A model generated the notes under the pieces. That model was not told where the DNA came from. It saw only the letters and a list, made by a program, of their open reading frames with translations, and searched no databases. Of a DNA stretch of 64,000 bases, positions 40,678 through 49,629 are shown one piece after another. Origin of the DNA: Leptospira perolatii (lineage in GTDB: Bacteria > Spirochaetota > Leptospiria > Leptospirales > Leptospiraceae); assembly GCF_002811875.1 (NCBI RefSeq), contig NZ_NPDZ01000005.1, positions 62,001 through 126,000 of the forward strand, read 5' to 3'. Each line of letters opens with the position of its first letter. Within the stretch, counting starts at the first letter, position 1. The translations under genes and the position numbers were made by a program.

Positions 40678-41487
40678 ATGGCCTTAACGAAAGAACAGAA
40701 ACAGGAATTTCAGGAGAAACTTGTAGATTTCAGAAACTTTTTGGAAGACCTAAAGAAAGAAACGAATCTGCTAAAATCCCAGTCCAGAAAAGAACCCAAA
40801 ATGGAGCCATATTTTAATATTGCTCTTTCCGTAAATTCGATTAAGAATATCAACACTTGCTTGCTCATCAATGAAATCTCTGTGTCGATTTTGGATTTAA
40901 AATCGGATACGTATCTAAACCAGGGCAGGAAAGAAATTTATAGCGCGATCTCGTATATGGAAAAAGTGGTCGGAGTAGATTACGAATCAGGTTTGGCTGA
41001 GAATAAGGATCTTCTTTTGAAAATCCAAGAGTTTAATCCGATCCAGAGATTGAACTTTGTAAAAGGGCTCAGATTGAGCACGAATAACACGATCGAGGCT
41101 TTTGGCGCGAATTCAAAATGGAAATGGAGTTTTCCGGAAATTCATTTTAAGATCGCGATTTTAAGTAAAAATCTTTTCGACTTCCGCGCTTTCGAAAAAG
41201 AAAGAGATTTAGAAAATCCATACTTTTACCCTAGACAAGAACACTACAATTTGGTCTTGGAACTATGTAACCATGCCGCTCAGGAATATCGGGCTAAATT
41301 CGATTTATCCACTCAGGACGCGAGCGACCTAAAGAAATCCATTGTTCTTTTAGAGGTAAACAGGAAAATTTTACAAACCACAGGTGAAACCGAAGACTTA
41401 GGCAAAACGAAGACTTTGATCGAATCTTTAAAGGAAAAAGTAGAATTGATCGAAGCCGAGAAAGAGAAGAAGAAAAAGAAAAAATAG
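40678..41487 (+). CDS. Conserved-looking cytoplasmic protein of unknown function (269 aa)
   Basis: The protein has no signal or membrane helices and is helical, with a coiled-coil N-terminus (about residues 5-40) and a Lys-rich tail of nine residues. Central sequence [15 protein letters not shown] and the aromatic FYPRQEHYN stretch look like a folded alpha domain, but I recognise no family. The ATG at 40678 lies four bases after the 57-residue gene's stop, and thioredoxin follows after 49 bases. Context suggests a rightward unit with trxA and the MBL-cNMP fusion gene; function cannot be inferred. Confidence 0.6.
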   Translation: MALTKEQKQEFQEKLVDFRNFLEDLKKETNLLKSQSRKEPKMEPYFNIALSVNSIKNINTCLLINEISVSILDLKSDTYLNQGRKEIYSAISYMEKVVGVDYESGLAENKDLLLKIQEFNPIQRLNFVKGLRLSTNNTIEAFGANSKWKWSFPEIHFKIAILSKNLFDFRAFEKERDLENPYFYPRQEHYNLVLELCNHAAQEYRAKFDLSTQDASDLKKSIVLLEVNRKILQTTGETEDLGKTKTLIESLKEKVELIEAEKEKKKKKK

Positions 41488-41536
41488 ACCTTGTTTATCT
41501 GTTATAAAGACTGGAGAAAAGGAGTTAGAGTAAAGA

Positions 41537-41851
41537 ATGGCACTGCCAGAAATTAACGATTCAAATTTTACTACTGAAATATCTAACGGGATGGTCCTGG
41601 TAGATTGTTGGGCAGAATGGTGCGGACCTTGCAGAATGGTTTCCCCAGTATTGGAGGAGCTTTCCGGAGAAATGAAGGAAGTCCTACAAATTAAGAAACT
41701 CAATGTGGACGATAATCAAGACACTGCTCAAAAGCTTGGCATTCAATCTTTACCTACGCTGCTCTTATTTAAGGAAGGTCAGTTGGTCGATAAGATTATA
41801 GGAGCCCTACCTAAGGCGCAAATTCGGAATTTTATAGAAAGACACAAATAA
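41537..41851 (+). CDS. trxA: Thioredoxin
   Basis: The 104-residue protein is a canonical thioredoxin: active-site WAEWCGPCRM (CGPC) near residue 30 and the cis-Pro loop SLPTLLLFK near residue 73. It reduces disulfides in the cytoplasm. Start ATG 41537 follows GGAGTTAGAG. Position in a mixed rightward unit gives no further hint. Confidence 0.96.
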   Translation: MALPEINDSNFTTEISNGMVLVDCWAEWCGPCRMVSPVLEELSGEMKEVLQIKKLNVDDNQDTAQKLGIQSLPTLLLFKEGQLVDKIIGALPKAQIRNFIERHK

Positions 41852-41884
41852 ATCGGGACGGCTAGTGCCGTACGGAAATTGTAT

Positions 41885-44035
41885 ATGCTAAAAGAGCAAA
41901 CTAAGGGTTATGTAGAACTACCGAGAGGTGGATATCTTGTAGAGACCAGCCAAGGTTACTTTCAAATTGGATCTCCGCCTGAAACTATTAAGGATACGAT
42001 GGCGGAGAAAAGAACTCCTCTCGTATTCATTCTACCGAATAAATTCTTTCACGTAGAAAAAGGAATTAGCACCGCCGAGCTAGAATTTCCGATTTACTTT
42101 AACTTCTTTTTGCGCCAGAAAAAGACCACCATCATCTGTACTTCCGAACAGAAAGATCAGTTATTGACGGTACTTAAGGAATCCTTAATGGGTCCCGAGG
42201 AAATCAACTTGGAGTCTGAATATCTTTCCGGAGCGGAAGCTTATGGCTTCCCCGATATGAAGGCGGAGATGAATTACTTTAGGAGCTACAAAGGTCTCGA
42301 TGATGTAGTAGATTTTAAAGTATTCAATGGTTCTAATGAAGTTTCCATCGGGGACGTAGTCATTCACAAGCTACCTTCAGGAGATTTTTCCATTCGGGAC
42401 GGCTCTAAGAGAACCGAGATCCCAGGAGAAGTAGGCTTTAATATCAAGTTCGATATCGGACAAAGGCTGGAGGAACCGTTCCAAGCACCTTTATTGGGAA
42501 TTACTTGTTTGGGACCTTCTCACGGATTTGATCCTGAGGATAACACTTCCGGATTTATTATCTGGTTGAATCACCAAGGAATCATGGTGGATCCTCCGGT
42601 AAACTCTACAGAATGGCTCAGGGATTCGAACGTAAATCCAAAACTGATCAATCACGTCATCTTGACCCACTGCCACGCTGATCATGACGCGGGTACATTC
42701 CAGAAAATCCTAGAGGAAAACAAGATCACAATCCATGCGACCGCGACAGTCATGGAAAGTTTTCTTAGAAAATACTCCGCGCTTACCAAGATTCCGAAGA
42801 AAGAACTTTTAGAATTGTTTCACTTTCAGCCAATAATTATTGGCAAGCCGGTGATGATCAATGGAGGTGAATTCAATTTTCATTATGCACTCCATTCCAT
42901 TCCGTCCGTAGGATTTGAGTTCTTTTTTCAGGACCAATCCTTTGTGTACACATCGGACCATTTGAACGAACCGGAAATCCATGACAAAATGTACAAGGGT
43001 GGTTTTTTGCCCGAATCTCGCTGGAAGTTTTTAAAAGAATTTCCCTGGGATAGAAGGATCATATATCACGAAGCTGGAATTCCTCCGTTACACACTAGAA
43101 TTAGTTATTTGGCGAGCCTGCCTGCAGAAATTCAGGACAAGATCACTGTATATCATATCGCGAAAAAGGATATGCCTTCGGGTACTCGTTTGAAACTGGC
43201 TAAGTTCGGGATAGAAAATACAGTATATCCCGAAATTACTCCTCCAAGGCATATCGAAGCTTACAATCTTTTAGATATATTAAGTCAAATTGATATATTT
43301 AGCGGCTTTCCGATCGAAAAAGCGAAAGAGTTTTTGCTGATGGTTCGTGAGGAAAAATACAAACGCGGCGATCAGATTATCAAAAAAGGTACGTTAGGCG
43401 ATAAATTCTATATTATTGCGTCCGGGAACGTCAAATTTGAAGGATTAGAAGGAAGTTCCGAATTGGTGCCTATAAAAAGGTACGGACAATACGAATATTT
43501 CGGAGAAGCTTCTTTGGTACTAGATTTGCCTAGGGCTGCCGATGTATTCGCAGAAACGGATGTTCTTGCGCTCACTATCGAAAAGAATAAGTTCCTACAA
43601 TTTATCCGGAATACGGACCTTAGGCAGAATTTAATACGCTTAAACAGCATTCGGGATAGTAATTCCTGGAAAACGTTAATCGAATCCCGACATTTTAAAG
43701 GGCTGACAAGCCATCAAGTCACCCAGTTGGAAATGATCATGAGGCTTTCTAGAGTGAACGCAGGTTCAGTATTGGTGAAGGAAAAAGCATTTTACGACGA
43801 GGCATATATTATCCGTGATGGAAAAGTAAGCGTTTATCAGGGAGGCAAAAAACTGGCCGAACTGAGTGACGGCGATTTTGTCGGAGAGATTTACGTGATC
43901 TCTAAAAAACTGGCTTCGAATTATACGTTTACTGCAGAAACGGAAACCGAATTGTATTCCATCTCTCAAAACGAGCTTATCCAGTACATCAAGAAAAATC
44001 CCGGCGTTTACATGAGAATGAATACCGTGTATTAA
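41885..44035 (+). CDS. Metallo-beta-lactamase-fold protein fused to two cyclic-nucleotide-binding domains
   Basis: This 716-residue protein has an N-terminal metallo-beta-lactamase (MBL) region with HCHADHD at residues 262-268. Other potential metal ligands follow (YTSDH near 357-361 and YHEAG near 396). The C-terminal third carries two cNMP-binding domains. The first (about 465-590) has the phosphate-binding cassette FGEASLVLDLPRAADV with both Glu and Arg. The second (about 595-705) has the FVGEIYVI part but not the Arg, so it is probably degenerate. The N-terminal 200 residues before the MBL region are not recognised. A cyclic-nucleotide-controlled hydrolase or phosphodiesterase is inferred. 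ATG 41885 is taken; a TTG at 41879 is in frame. It follows trxA and precedes an acyl-CoA dehydrogenase by 17 bases. Confidence 0.8.
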   Translation: MLKEQTKGYVELPRGGYLVETSQGYFQIGSPPETIKDTMAEKRTPLVFILPNKFFHVEKGISTAELEFPIYFNFFLRQKKTTIICTSEQKDQLLTVLKESLMGPEEINLESEYLSGAEAYGFPDMKAEMNYFRSYKGLDDVVDFKVFNGSNEVSIGDVVIHKLPSGDFSIRDGSKRTEIPGEVGFNIKFDIGQRLEEPFQAPLLGITCLGPSHGFDPEDNTSGFIIWLNHQGIMVDPPVNSTEWLRDSNVNPKLINHVILTHCHADHDAGTFQKILEENKITIHATATVMESFLRKYSALTKIPKKELLELFHFQPIIIGKPVMINGGEFNFHYALHSIPSVGFEFFFQDQSFVYTSDHLNEPEIHDKMYKGGFLPESRWKFLKEFPWDRRIIYHEAGIPPLHTRISYLASLPAEIQDKITVYHIAKKDMPSGTRLKLAKFGIENTVYPEITPPRHIEAYNLLDILSQIDIFSGFPIEKAKEFLLMVREEKYKRGDQIIKKGTLGDKFYIIASGNVKFEGLEGSSELVPIKRYGQYEYFGEASLVLDLPRAADVFAETDVLALTIEKNKFLQFIRNTDLRQNLIRLNSIRDSNSWKTLIESRHFKGLTSHQVTQLEMIMRLSRVNAGSVLVKEKAFYDEAYIIRDGKVSVYQGGKKLAELSDGDFVGEIYVISKKLASNYTFTAETETELYSISQNELIQYIKKNPGVYMRMNTVY

Positions 44036-44052
44036 ACGACGGAGGTCGATTC

Positions 44053-45183
44053 ATGGACAGAGTCCTGCAATTTACGGAAGAACACGAAACCTTTCGTGGT
44101 GTCGCAAAGAAATTTTTCGAAACAGAAGTTGCTCCATTTCACCACGATTGGGAAAAAGTCGGAATGGTTCCTCGGGAACTTTGGAAAAAGGCGGGGGATA
44201 CGGGCTTGCTTTGTCCGGATATTCCGGAGGAATATGGTGGCTCGGGAGCGGATTTTCTATATAATATAGTTGTAATAGAAGAATCCTCTAAAGTAGGAAA
44301 CAGCGGATTCTTTATCTCTCTGCACAACGATGTGATCGCACCTTACATTAGTGCGTATTCCAACGACGAGCAAAAAAAGAGATGGCTCCCTGGGTGTTGT
44401 TCCGGTGAAAATATTCTCGCGGTTGCAATGACAGAACCGGGAGCCGGATCCGACCTGAAAAATATCCGTACGACTGCGGTCGACAAAGGTGATTATTTTC
44501 TAGTAAACGGTCAAAAAACTTTCATTTCTAACGGACAGCTTGCAAATCTAGTGATCACAGCTGTTAAACATGATAATGGGACCATTTCTCTCTTGATGAT
44601 AGAGGAAGGAATGAAAGGTTTCGAAAGAGGAAGAAATCTTGAGAAGATGGGTTTGAAGGCCCAAGATACTTCTGAACTTTATTTTCACGAAGTAAAGGTT
44701 CCGAAAGAGAATGTAATAGGGAAAACCGGCCAAGGATTTAGATATTTAATGCAAAAACTTGCGCAAGAGCGTTTGGTCCTGGCTGTTGCAGCTGTGGAAA
44801 GTACTGCTCTTGTTCACAAAATGACATTACAATATATTAAAGAAAGACAAGCTTTCGGCAAAAAGATCGGAACCTTCCAGCACATAAAATTTCAAATGGC
44901 GGAAATGGTTACTGAATTAGAGATGTGCCGCACATTCGTCGATAAGGTTGTGATCGAATTGATGAAAGGAAAAAAAGTGACTGTCGAAGCATCCATGGCG
45001 AAATATTACGCGACAGAAATGCAAAAAAGACATACGGATCTTTGCCTTCAGTTTTTCGGTGGCTACGGTTATATGATGGAATATCCGATCGCTAGAGCAT
45101 ATTTAGATGCCAGAATTCAGACCATTTATGCCGGAACGACCGAGATTATGAAAGAAATTATTGGCAGTAGTTTAGGTCTCTGA
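44053..45183 (+). CDS. Acyl-CoA dehydrogenase
   Basis: The 376-residue flavoenzyme opens the alpha-beta bond of acyl-CoAs in fatty-acid oxidation. The family sequence AVAMTEPGAGSDLKNI, the GQKTFISNG strand, GTFQHIKFQMAEM, and the final QFFGGYGYMMEYPIARAYLDARIQ (core) with GTTEIMKEI are present. The catalytic base Glu is the one in IYAGTTEI, as in short/medium/long-chain members. ATG 44053 follows GGAGG. Chain-length preference cannot be read. Sits between the MBL-cNMP fusion and an outer-membrane protein gene, in one rightward run. Confidence 0.93.
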   Translation: MDRVLQFTEEHETFRGVAKKFFETEVAPFHHDWEKVGMVPRELWKKAGDTGLLCPDIPEEYGGSGADFLYNIVVIEESSKVGNSGFFISLHNDVIAPYISAYSNDEQKKRWLPGCCSGENILAVAMTEPGAGSDLKNIRTTAVDKGDYFLVNGQKTFISNGQLANLVITAVKHDNGTISLLMIEEGMKGFERGRNLEKMGLKAQDTSELYFHEVKVPKENVIGKTGQGFRYLMQKLAQERLVLAVAAVESTALVHKMTLQYIKERQAFGKKIGTFQHIKFQMAEMVTELEMCRTFVDKVVIELMKGKKVTVEASMAKYYATEMQKRHTDLCLQFFGGYGYMMEYPIARAYLDARIQTIYAGTTEIMKEIIGSSLGL

Positions 45184-45226
45184 AAGAACCTGGACAATGC
45201 CATCGTCTAAGGATAGGATGGACGTG

Positions 45227-46405
45227 ATGGCTCTCCATAAGAATTTTACAAAGCGGTACTTGTCAAGTGCCGCTGTGCTCATAGGAACATTACTGGCGTA
45301 TGTTGCTCCAGGGCAACTCGAAGCTCAAATTTTTTGTACTCCTCCGGCAAGTGGCCCCTCGGTTTGTTCTGTAATTCCTGCAAATGTTAAAAACGATTTC
45401 AACGGATTGGAAGAGGCTATTCGTACTCAGTACTTAAACGAAGTTACCAAGTCGATGGCGGAAGCTTCTGTATTATCGAATATTAATGCCTCTATGATGG
45501 GACCTGGAATTGTAAATCGTTTTCAAGTAGGTGCTGGGATCAGTATCTCGGGTGTACAGAACGACGATATCACAGTAAAATATAAAGATACGAATATTCC
45601 GAAGTTTCCAAATGTAGGATTTTCTCTGAACCCTTCCTTTATGGCAGCAGTCAATTTAGGTTGGCTAACCGCGCAAGGCCAGTCAGACCAGGAAGATTCT
45701 AAAAGATCCTTTTTGCATAGACTTAGCTTGTACGTGCACGGATTCCAATCCGATTTGAATTCCGGAGATCTAAGGGCACTCACTAGACAGTCTTCCAAGG
45801 ACATAGATTTACTAGGTAATATCAATTCATTCGGTGCCACATTGAGGTTCCAGCTCATTCGGGAAAGGTACACGAAGGCGGATTTGTTCGGATTCACTGG
45901 ATTAAGCTTAGGGATAGGTTTTCACAGAAAGTGGGAAGAGTTAAACTTGATTTACCATCCAGGTTCTGCGACAAGCATTAGCTTCGGAAATGCCGCGGGA
46001 AAATGGGATGGAGACGTGAATTTTGGCTACCGCTCTTATGTTCAATCGGTTCCTGTTGATATCAGAACTGGGTTCCGCGCGCTTTATGTTCTTACCGTCT
46101 TTGCCGGGTTAGGCGTTAGCAACAACACTGGCAATACCAAAATCCATTTAGAAAGAACCGGTCCGTTGTATCTGACGGTGGATCCGGCGGCTTACAATCT
46201 CCCTCCTCAGCTCATACAAATGTATTCAGGCGGTGCGAGCGGTACTCTTACCATTCGAACTAACGGCTCTGCTGAAGTAAGGAGCCAGACTTCCTACATT
46301 CTGGGCGGGATAGAGTTGAACCTTTTTGCCTTTAAGCTTCTCGTCGAAGCCATGGCCTCTGAAAAAGTTTATTCAGGTAATATTGGCGTAAAATTCGCTC
46401 TTTAA
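45227..46405 (+). CDS. Putative outer-membrane surface protein with N-terminal signal peptide
   Basis: The 392-residue product begins with a signal peptide (MALHKNFTKRYL followed by a hydrophobic stretch, ending GQLEA). The mature part is rich in glycine, aromatic and alternating strands, ending VYSGNIGVKFAL, consistent with an outer-membrane beta-barrel or surface protein. A resemblance to Leptospira surface-adhesin families (Lsa36-type) is recalled but not tested. Start sites ATG 45197, 45218 and 45227 are all in frame. ATG 45227, with AGGA eight bases ahead, gives the cleanest signal peptide. Two Cys residues sit close to the mature N-terminus. Function unknown. Confidence 0.62.
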   Translation: MALHKNFTKRYLSSAAVLIGTLLAYVAPGQLEAQIFCTPPASGPSVCSVIPANVKNDFNGLEEAIRTQYLNEVTKSMAEASVLSNINASMMGPGIVNRFQVGAGISISGVQNDDITVKYKDTNIPKFPNVGFSLNPSFMAAVNLGWLTAQGQSDQEDSKRSFLHRLSLYVHGFQSDLNSGDLRALTRQSSKDIDLLGNINSFGATLRFQLIRERYTKADLFGFTGLSLGIGFHRKWEELNLIYHPGSATSISFGNAAGKWDGDVNFGYRSYVQSVPVDIRTGFRALYVLTVFAGLGVSNNTGNTKIHLERTGPLYLTVDPAAYNLPPQLIQMYSGGASGTLTIRTNGSAEVRSQTSYILGGIELNLFAFKLLVEAMASEKVYSGNIGVKFAL

Positions 46406-46541
46406 CAATTTCACAAAGTTTTTTTCCTAAAAAGTATTTCCAGGCACGTGTTTTGCAGTTTTAATGTAAGCATGCTTGCTTGCCTGGATAATTGCATTTG
46501 CTGCGTATTTGTTCAGCATTCCGCATAAAAGAGGATTTAAA

Positions 46542-47150
46542 ATGATACAAACCCCTGATAAACCTCTTCATATTTCCTGTATTCCCAGGGGGAACTCATA
46601 TGCCCTAAAAGTAAATATCTCTAAGAACGAAGTAGGGATTATCTACCGAGTCACGGCAGTGCTGTATGTCAGAGGCTGGAATATAGAAGAAGCCATCGCG
46701 GAAACGTCTCAGGACGGTTATATTCAAGACATCTTTATCGTTCGAAGGGTAGACGGGTCTGATATGACCGATGCTGATTTAGAGAATATCTATTCGGATT
46801 TGAAGGAATTATTTTACGGAGGTTTATCCGTAATGAACTATCTCAGTCGCTATCCCGAAAAAACCGAAGGATTGAGATCCAGAACCGGTGAGACTCCAGA
46901 GATATTCTTGTTCAATTCTGATATCAGCGATTCGACTGTGATGGATCTTCGGATGAAAGATCGTTTGGGGATTATATTCGAAATTTCTCAAATATTCTTT
47001 CTCTTCGGAGTAGATATTCTGTCTTTCAAGGCGGTTACGGAGTCCGGTCAAGTAAGAGATACATTTTTACTTAGAATGGAAAACGGTTCTAAGCTAGACG
47101 AAAAGAGTCTTTTTCCCAAATTGAAAGACGCATTGCTTTCTGTTTTGTAG
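46542..47150 (+). CDS. Double ACT-domain protein
   Basis: The 202-residue protein carries two ACT domains, the first with KNEVGIIYRVTAVLYVRGWNIEEA (core) and the second with KDRLGIIFEISQIFFLFGVDIL. ACT domains bind amino acids or other small ligands and often regulate enzymes; this resembles the C-terminal ACT pair of GlnD uridylyltransferase but without a catalytic domain. ATG 46542 has AGAGGATTTAAA ahead; the frame is open to 46476, which gives a hydrophobic but unnatural N-terminus. Role (nitrogen or amino-acid sensing) is inferred only. It lies between the outer-membrane protein and a convergent MFS gene. Confidence 0.78.
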   Translation: MIQTPDKPLHISCIPRGNSYALKVNISKNEVGIIYRVTAVLYVRGWNIEEAIAETSQDGYIQDIFIVRRVDGSDMTDADLENIYSDLKELFYGGLSVMNYLSRYPEKTEGLRSRTGETPEIFLFNSDISDSTVMDLRMKDRLGIIFEISQIFFLFGVDILSFKAVTESGQVRDTFLLRMENGSKLDEKSLFPKLKDALLSVL

Positions 47151-47155
47151 ATGAA

Positions 47156-48457
47156 TTAGTGATTCGTCTTGCCGTGTAACGGCTGTTTGATGAAACCAAA
47201 CAGTACCAAAAAGAATACGCTCAAAATTCCTGACACAAAAAAGGACTTTTCTGGTCCTTCTTGGGAGTAGATTAAGCAAAACGCGATAGGAGCGATTCCT
47301 CTTCCCAAAGAAGCTAAACTGCGAAAAATGCCCAAATTCTTCCCTTGGTCTTGAGGAAGTGAAAAAAGAGAAACGATCGTGGAAAGAGCAGGGTGCAAGA
47401 GCGCACTTCCAGTAGCTAAGAAAGTAAGAGCCAAAAATAGATAAAAATGAGAGTTTCCTACAGAAAGCAGGAAGAATCCGATTATGAGCAGAATCCCCGC
47501 AAAAATGCCGATCTTTTTCTCCGGAACTTTTCCAGACAGTTTTCGAACCACTCCACCTTGAACGAGTACGATGATCATACCTATGTAGACGAAGGTGTAT
47601 CCAATTGACTTGGGACTAAATCCTAAGAACTGGTTGAGGTAAAAGTTGAGAGAAAATTCAAAACCGGAAAAGGCGAAAACGAACAAAAAGTACAATAGAC
47701 TCGCGCTTAACACTTCTCTGGAACCAATATCAAGAACTCCTAATATTGGATGCAGCCTTCCTTCCGGTTTTTTTCTGATTCCGATTGGTAGAGTTTCGTG
47801 AAAATAGAAAAATACGAGGAGCAAATTCAGCAGCGCAACGCCGAATGCAGCTAATGCAACAGATGGAAAGATCGTCATACTTTCCCAGGGAATAAATGGC
47901 AAAAAGCCAGAAGGATTCGTATGTGCCAAGATCCCTCCGATAGATGGACCTGCGATGAATCCAAGGCCGATTCCGGCGCCGATCATTCCCATTCCTTTTG
48001 CCCGATTTTTTTCATCCGTGGTGTCGGCCATTGCTGCGGTCGCGACGGAAATATTTCCACCCATTAATCCTGTAATGATTCTGGATAATACGAATAAAGA
48101 AAAACTTCCGGACAGTAACCAGACAAAGTATCCGATCAAACTTCCGGTGCATGTAAAGACTAAGACAGGTCTACGTCCGACGCGATCGGAAAGTTTTCCC
48201 CAGATCGGAGCAAACAGAAATTGCAAAATCGAGTATAAGCTAGCAACGATCCCACCGAAAAGTGCAACGAATAGTTTCCAGTCAGTTTCTCCCCGAGTCA
48301 GAAGAGTAGAAGTCCAGCTCGTGAAAAGATCCAGAATTGGATCTCCTGCTTGCGCTAGAAAATGAGATAGAGTTTCAGGGAAAATGGGGAAGATGAGGGA
48401 GAACCCCATCATGTCGATCAGTACAGTTAAGACTAGAATAAAAGTCTGTTTCCTCAT
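47156..48457 (-). CDS. Major facilitator superfamily transporter (TetA-like)
   Basis: The 433-residue membrane protein has twelve transmembrane helices and the MFS loop motif GKLSDRVGRRPVL between helices 2 and 3, with PSIGGILA in helix 5. The pattern is closest to drug:H+ antiporters of the TetA/MdtG type, so efflux of a drug or metabolite is likely, but the substrate is unknown. ATG 48457 is chosen; GTG/other starts upstream to 48475 are in frame. Ribosome-binding signal is weak. It converges with the ACT gene. No local regulator was seen. Confidence 0.82.
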   Translation of the reverse strand: MRKQTFILVLTVLIDMMGFSLIFPIFPETLSHFLAQAGDPILDLFTSWTSTLLTRGETDWKLFVALFGGIVASLYSILQFLFAPIWGKLSDRVGRRPVLVFTCTGSLIGYFVWLLSGSFSLFVLSRIITGLMGGNISVATAAMADTTDEKNRAKGMGMIGAGIGLGFIAGPSIGGILAHTNPSGFLPFIPWESMTIFPSVALAAFGVALLNLLLVFFYFHETLPIGIRKKPEGRLHPILGVLDIGSREVLSASLLYFLFVFAFSGFEFSLNFYLNQFLGFSPKSIGYTFVYIGMIIVLVQGGVVRKLSGKVPEKKIGIFAGILLIIGFFLLSVGNSHFYLFLALTFLATGSALLHPALSTIVSLFSLPQDQGKNLGIFRSLASLGRGIAPIAFCLIYSQEGPEKSFFVSGILSVFFLVLFGFIKQPLHGKTNH

Positions 48458-48545
48458 GGGCGGTCGGCGATCCAATTGCTTCGCCTAGTATCTGAATCGG
48501 GCTTTGTTTGTCCCGAAATTTTCTGCCGCCCAGAGGGAACCGAAG

Positions 48546-48902
48546 CTAAGGTTTCTTCGTTAATTTTTTTAATTCGTCTAATGCGCTCTTTGCCTTTGCC
48601 TTCAGATCGGGAGGAACCATTTCTTCCACTTGAACAGAAATTTTCTGAAAATTGTCCTTCAGTTGTTGGTACACTGCTTGGCTTCCTTCGCTAGCTGTAT
48701 GCAATTTAGATTGAGCATCTGCAACCGTTTTTTGTACCAAATCTCTCAAGCGATTTGCTTGTTCCGATTGATCCAATGCTCCTTTTGCTTTTAGCTCATC
48801 GTACACCTTTTCCACATCGTGCAAGGTTTGTTTGAGCTTTCCTTCACCAGATTGAAATAGCGCGATTCCTGCGTTTAATAAATCCATTACTGCCTTTTCC
48901 AT
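48546..48902 (-). CDS. Phasin-like protein
   Basis: This 118-residue protein is all-helical, with regular Leu/Ala/Lys heptads and no membrane segment. It resembles phasin/PhaF-type granule-associated proteins (LLNAGIALFQSGEGKLKQTL and DAQSKLHTASEGSQAV). Such proteins coat polyhydroxyalkanoate granules or act as nucleoid-binding regulators. A strong Shine-Dalgarno, AAAGGAGG, precedes the ATG. No pha genes lie in the window, so the role is open. The fit to the phasin family is by pattern only. Confidence 0.6.
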   Translation of the reverse strand: MEKAVMDLLNAGIALFQSGEGKLKQTLHDVEKVYDELKAKGALDQSEQANRLRDLVQKTVADAQSKLHTASEGSQAVYQQLKDNFQKISVQVEEMVPPDLKAKAKSALDELKKLTKKP

Positions 48903-48994
48903 AGCTCGCCTCCTTTGAATTGGGTTTCCAACCCTAACTCTTGGTTGGAATTCCTACAAGCGAAATCGAAGAATTTCTATTCTTAGAATTGGAA

Positions 48995-49570
48995 TTAGGA
49001 GGGATTTTCTAACAGCTTTCGGATTTGGTCTCTGATTTTAGCGGCCGTCTCGTAATCTTCGGCTTTTAATGCGTTGTCTAGAGAATCCTGAAGAATTTCC
49101 AGTTGTGATTTAGGAAGCTGGGAGATTTTTTCTTTTCCGATGGTCTCTCCAGGAATCTCATCGTCCTTCATTACGATTCCAGCTTCCTCGATTACTTTTT
49201 TGGCCAAGAAAATTGGAGCGCTTGCTCTTAGAGCTAGGGCAATGGAATCGCTCGGACGAGCATCCAGCACGATCAACTCTTCATCCTTTCGCAAGGTGAT
49301 TTTTGCGTAGAAAGTATTATCGATGATTTCTTCGATCGCAATTTTTACAATTTGGATTCCCAAAGTAGTCAAGAGGATCGTCATTAAATCATGGGTCATT
49401 GGGCGAGGAGGTTTCGTTCCTTCTAATACTGAGGTGATCGAATGAGTTTCCAGAGGACCTATAAAGATCGGCACCACCCTTTGATCAGAATCGTCTTTCG
49501 CTTTTAAGAAAACTGCAAATCCGACGTTTGTCAGGGAGATATTGTATATTGTCGCTTCGATTAGATCCAT
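48995..49570 (-). CDS. Bifunctional nuclease (BFN/DUF151) with UVR motif
   Basis: The 191-residue protein has an N-terminal BFN domain (DUF151), clear from VGFAVFLKAKDDSDQRVVPIFIG, HSITSVLEG, and DARPSDSIALALRASAPIFL. Then comes a C-terminal UvrB/UvrC-type motif (ALKAEDYETAAKIRDQI, about residues 165-190). Plant and bacterial BFN proteins cleave RNA and DNA; the UVR helix may bind a partner. ATG 49570 is the first in-frame start with AGGAATG ahead. It is isolated, between two leftward genes. Confidence 0.85.
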   Translation of the reverse strand: MDLIEATIYNISLTNVGFAVFLKAKDDSDQRVVPIFIGPLETHSITSVLEGTKPPRPMTHDLMTILLTTLGIQIVKIAIEEIIDNTFYAKITLRKDEELIVLDARPSDSIALALRASAPIFLAKKVIEEAGIVMKDDEIPGETIGKEKISQLPKSQLEILQDSLDNALKAEDYETAAKIRDQIRKLLENPS

Positions 49571-49629
49571 TCCTAGTTTTCGAGACTATAGTTGGTTTCC
49601 CGAAATGTCAAGTATTCTAACCCTCAGAT

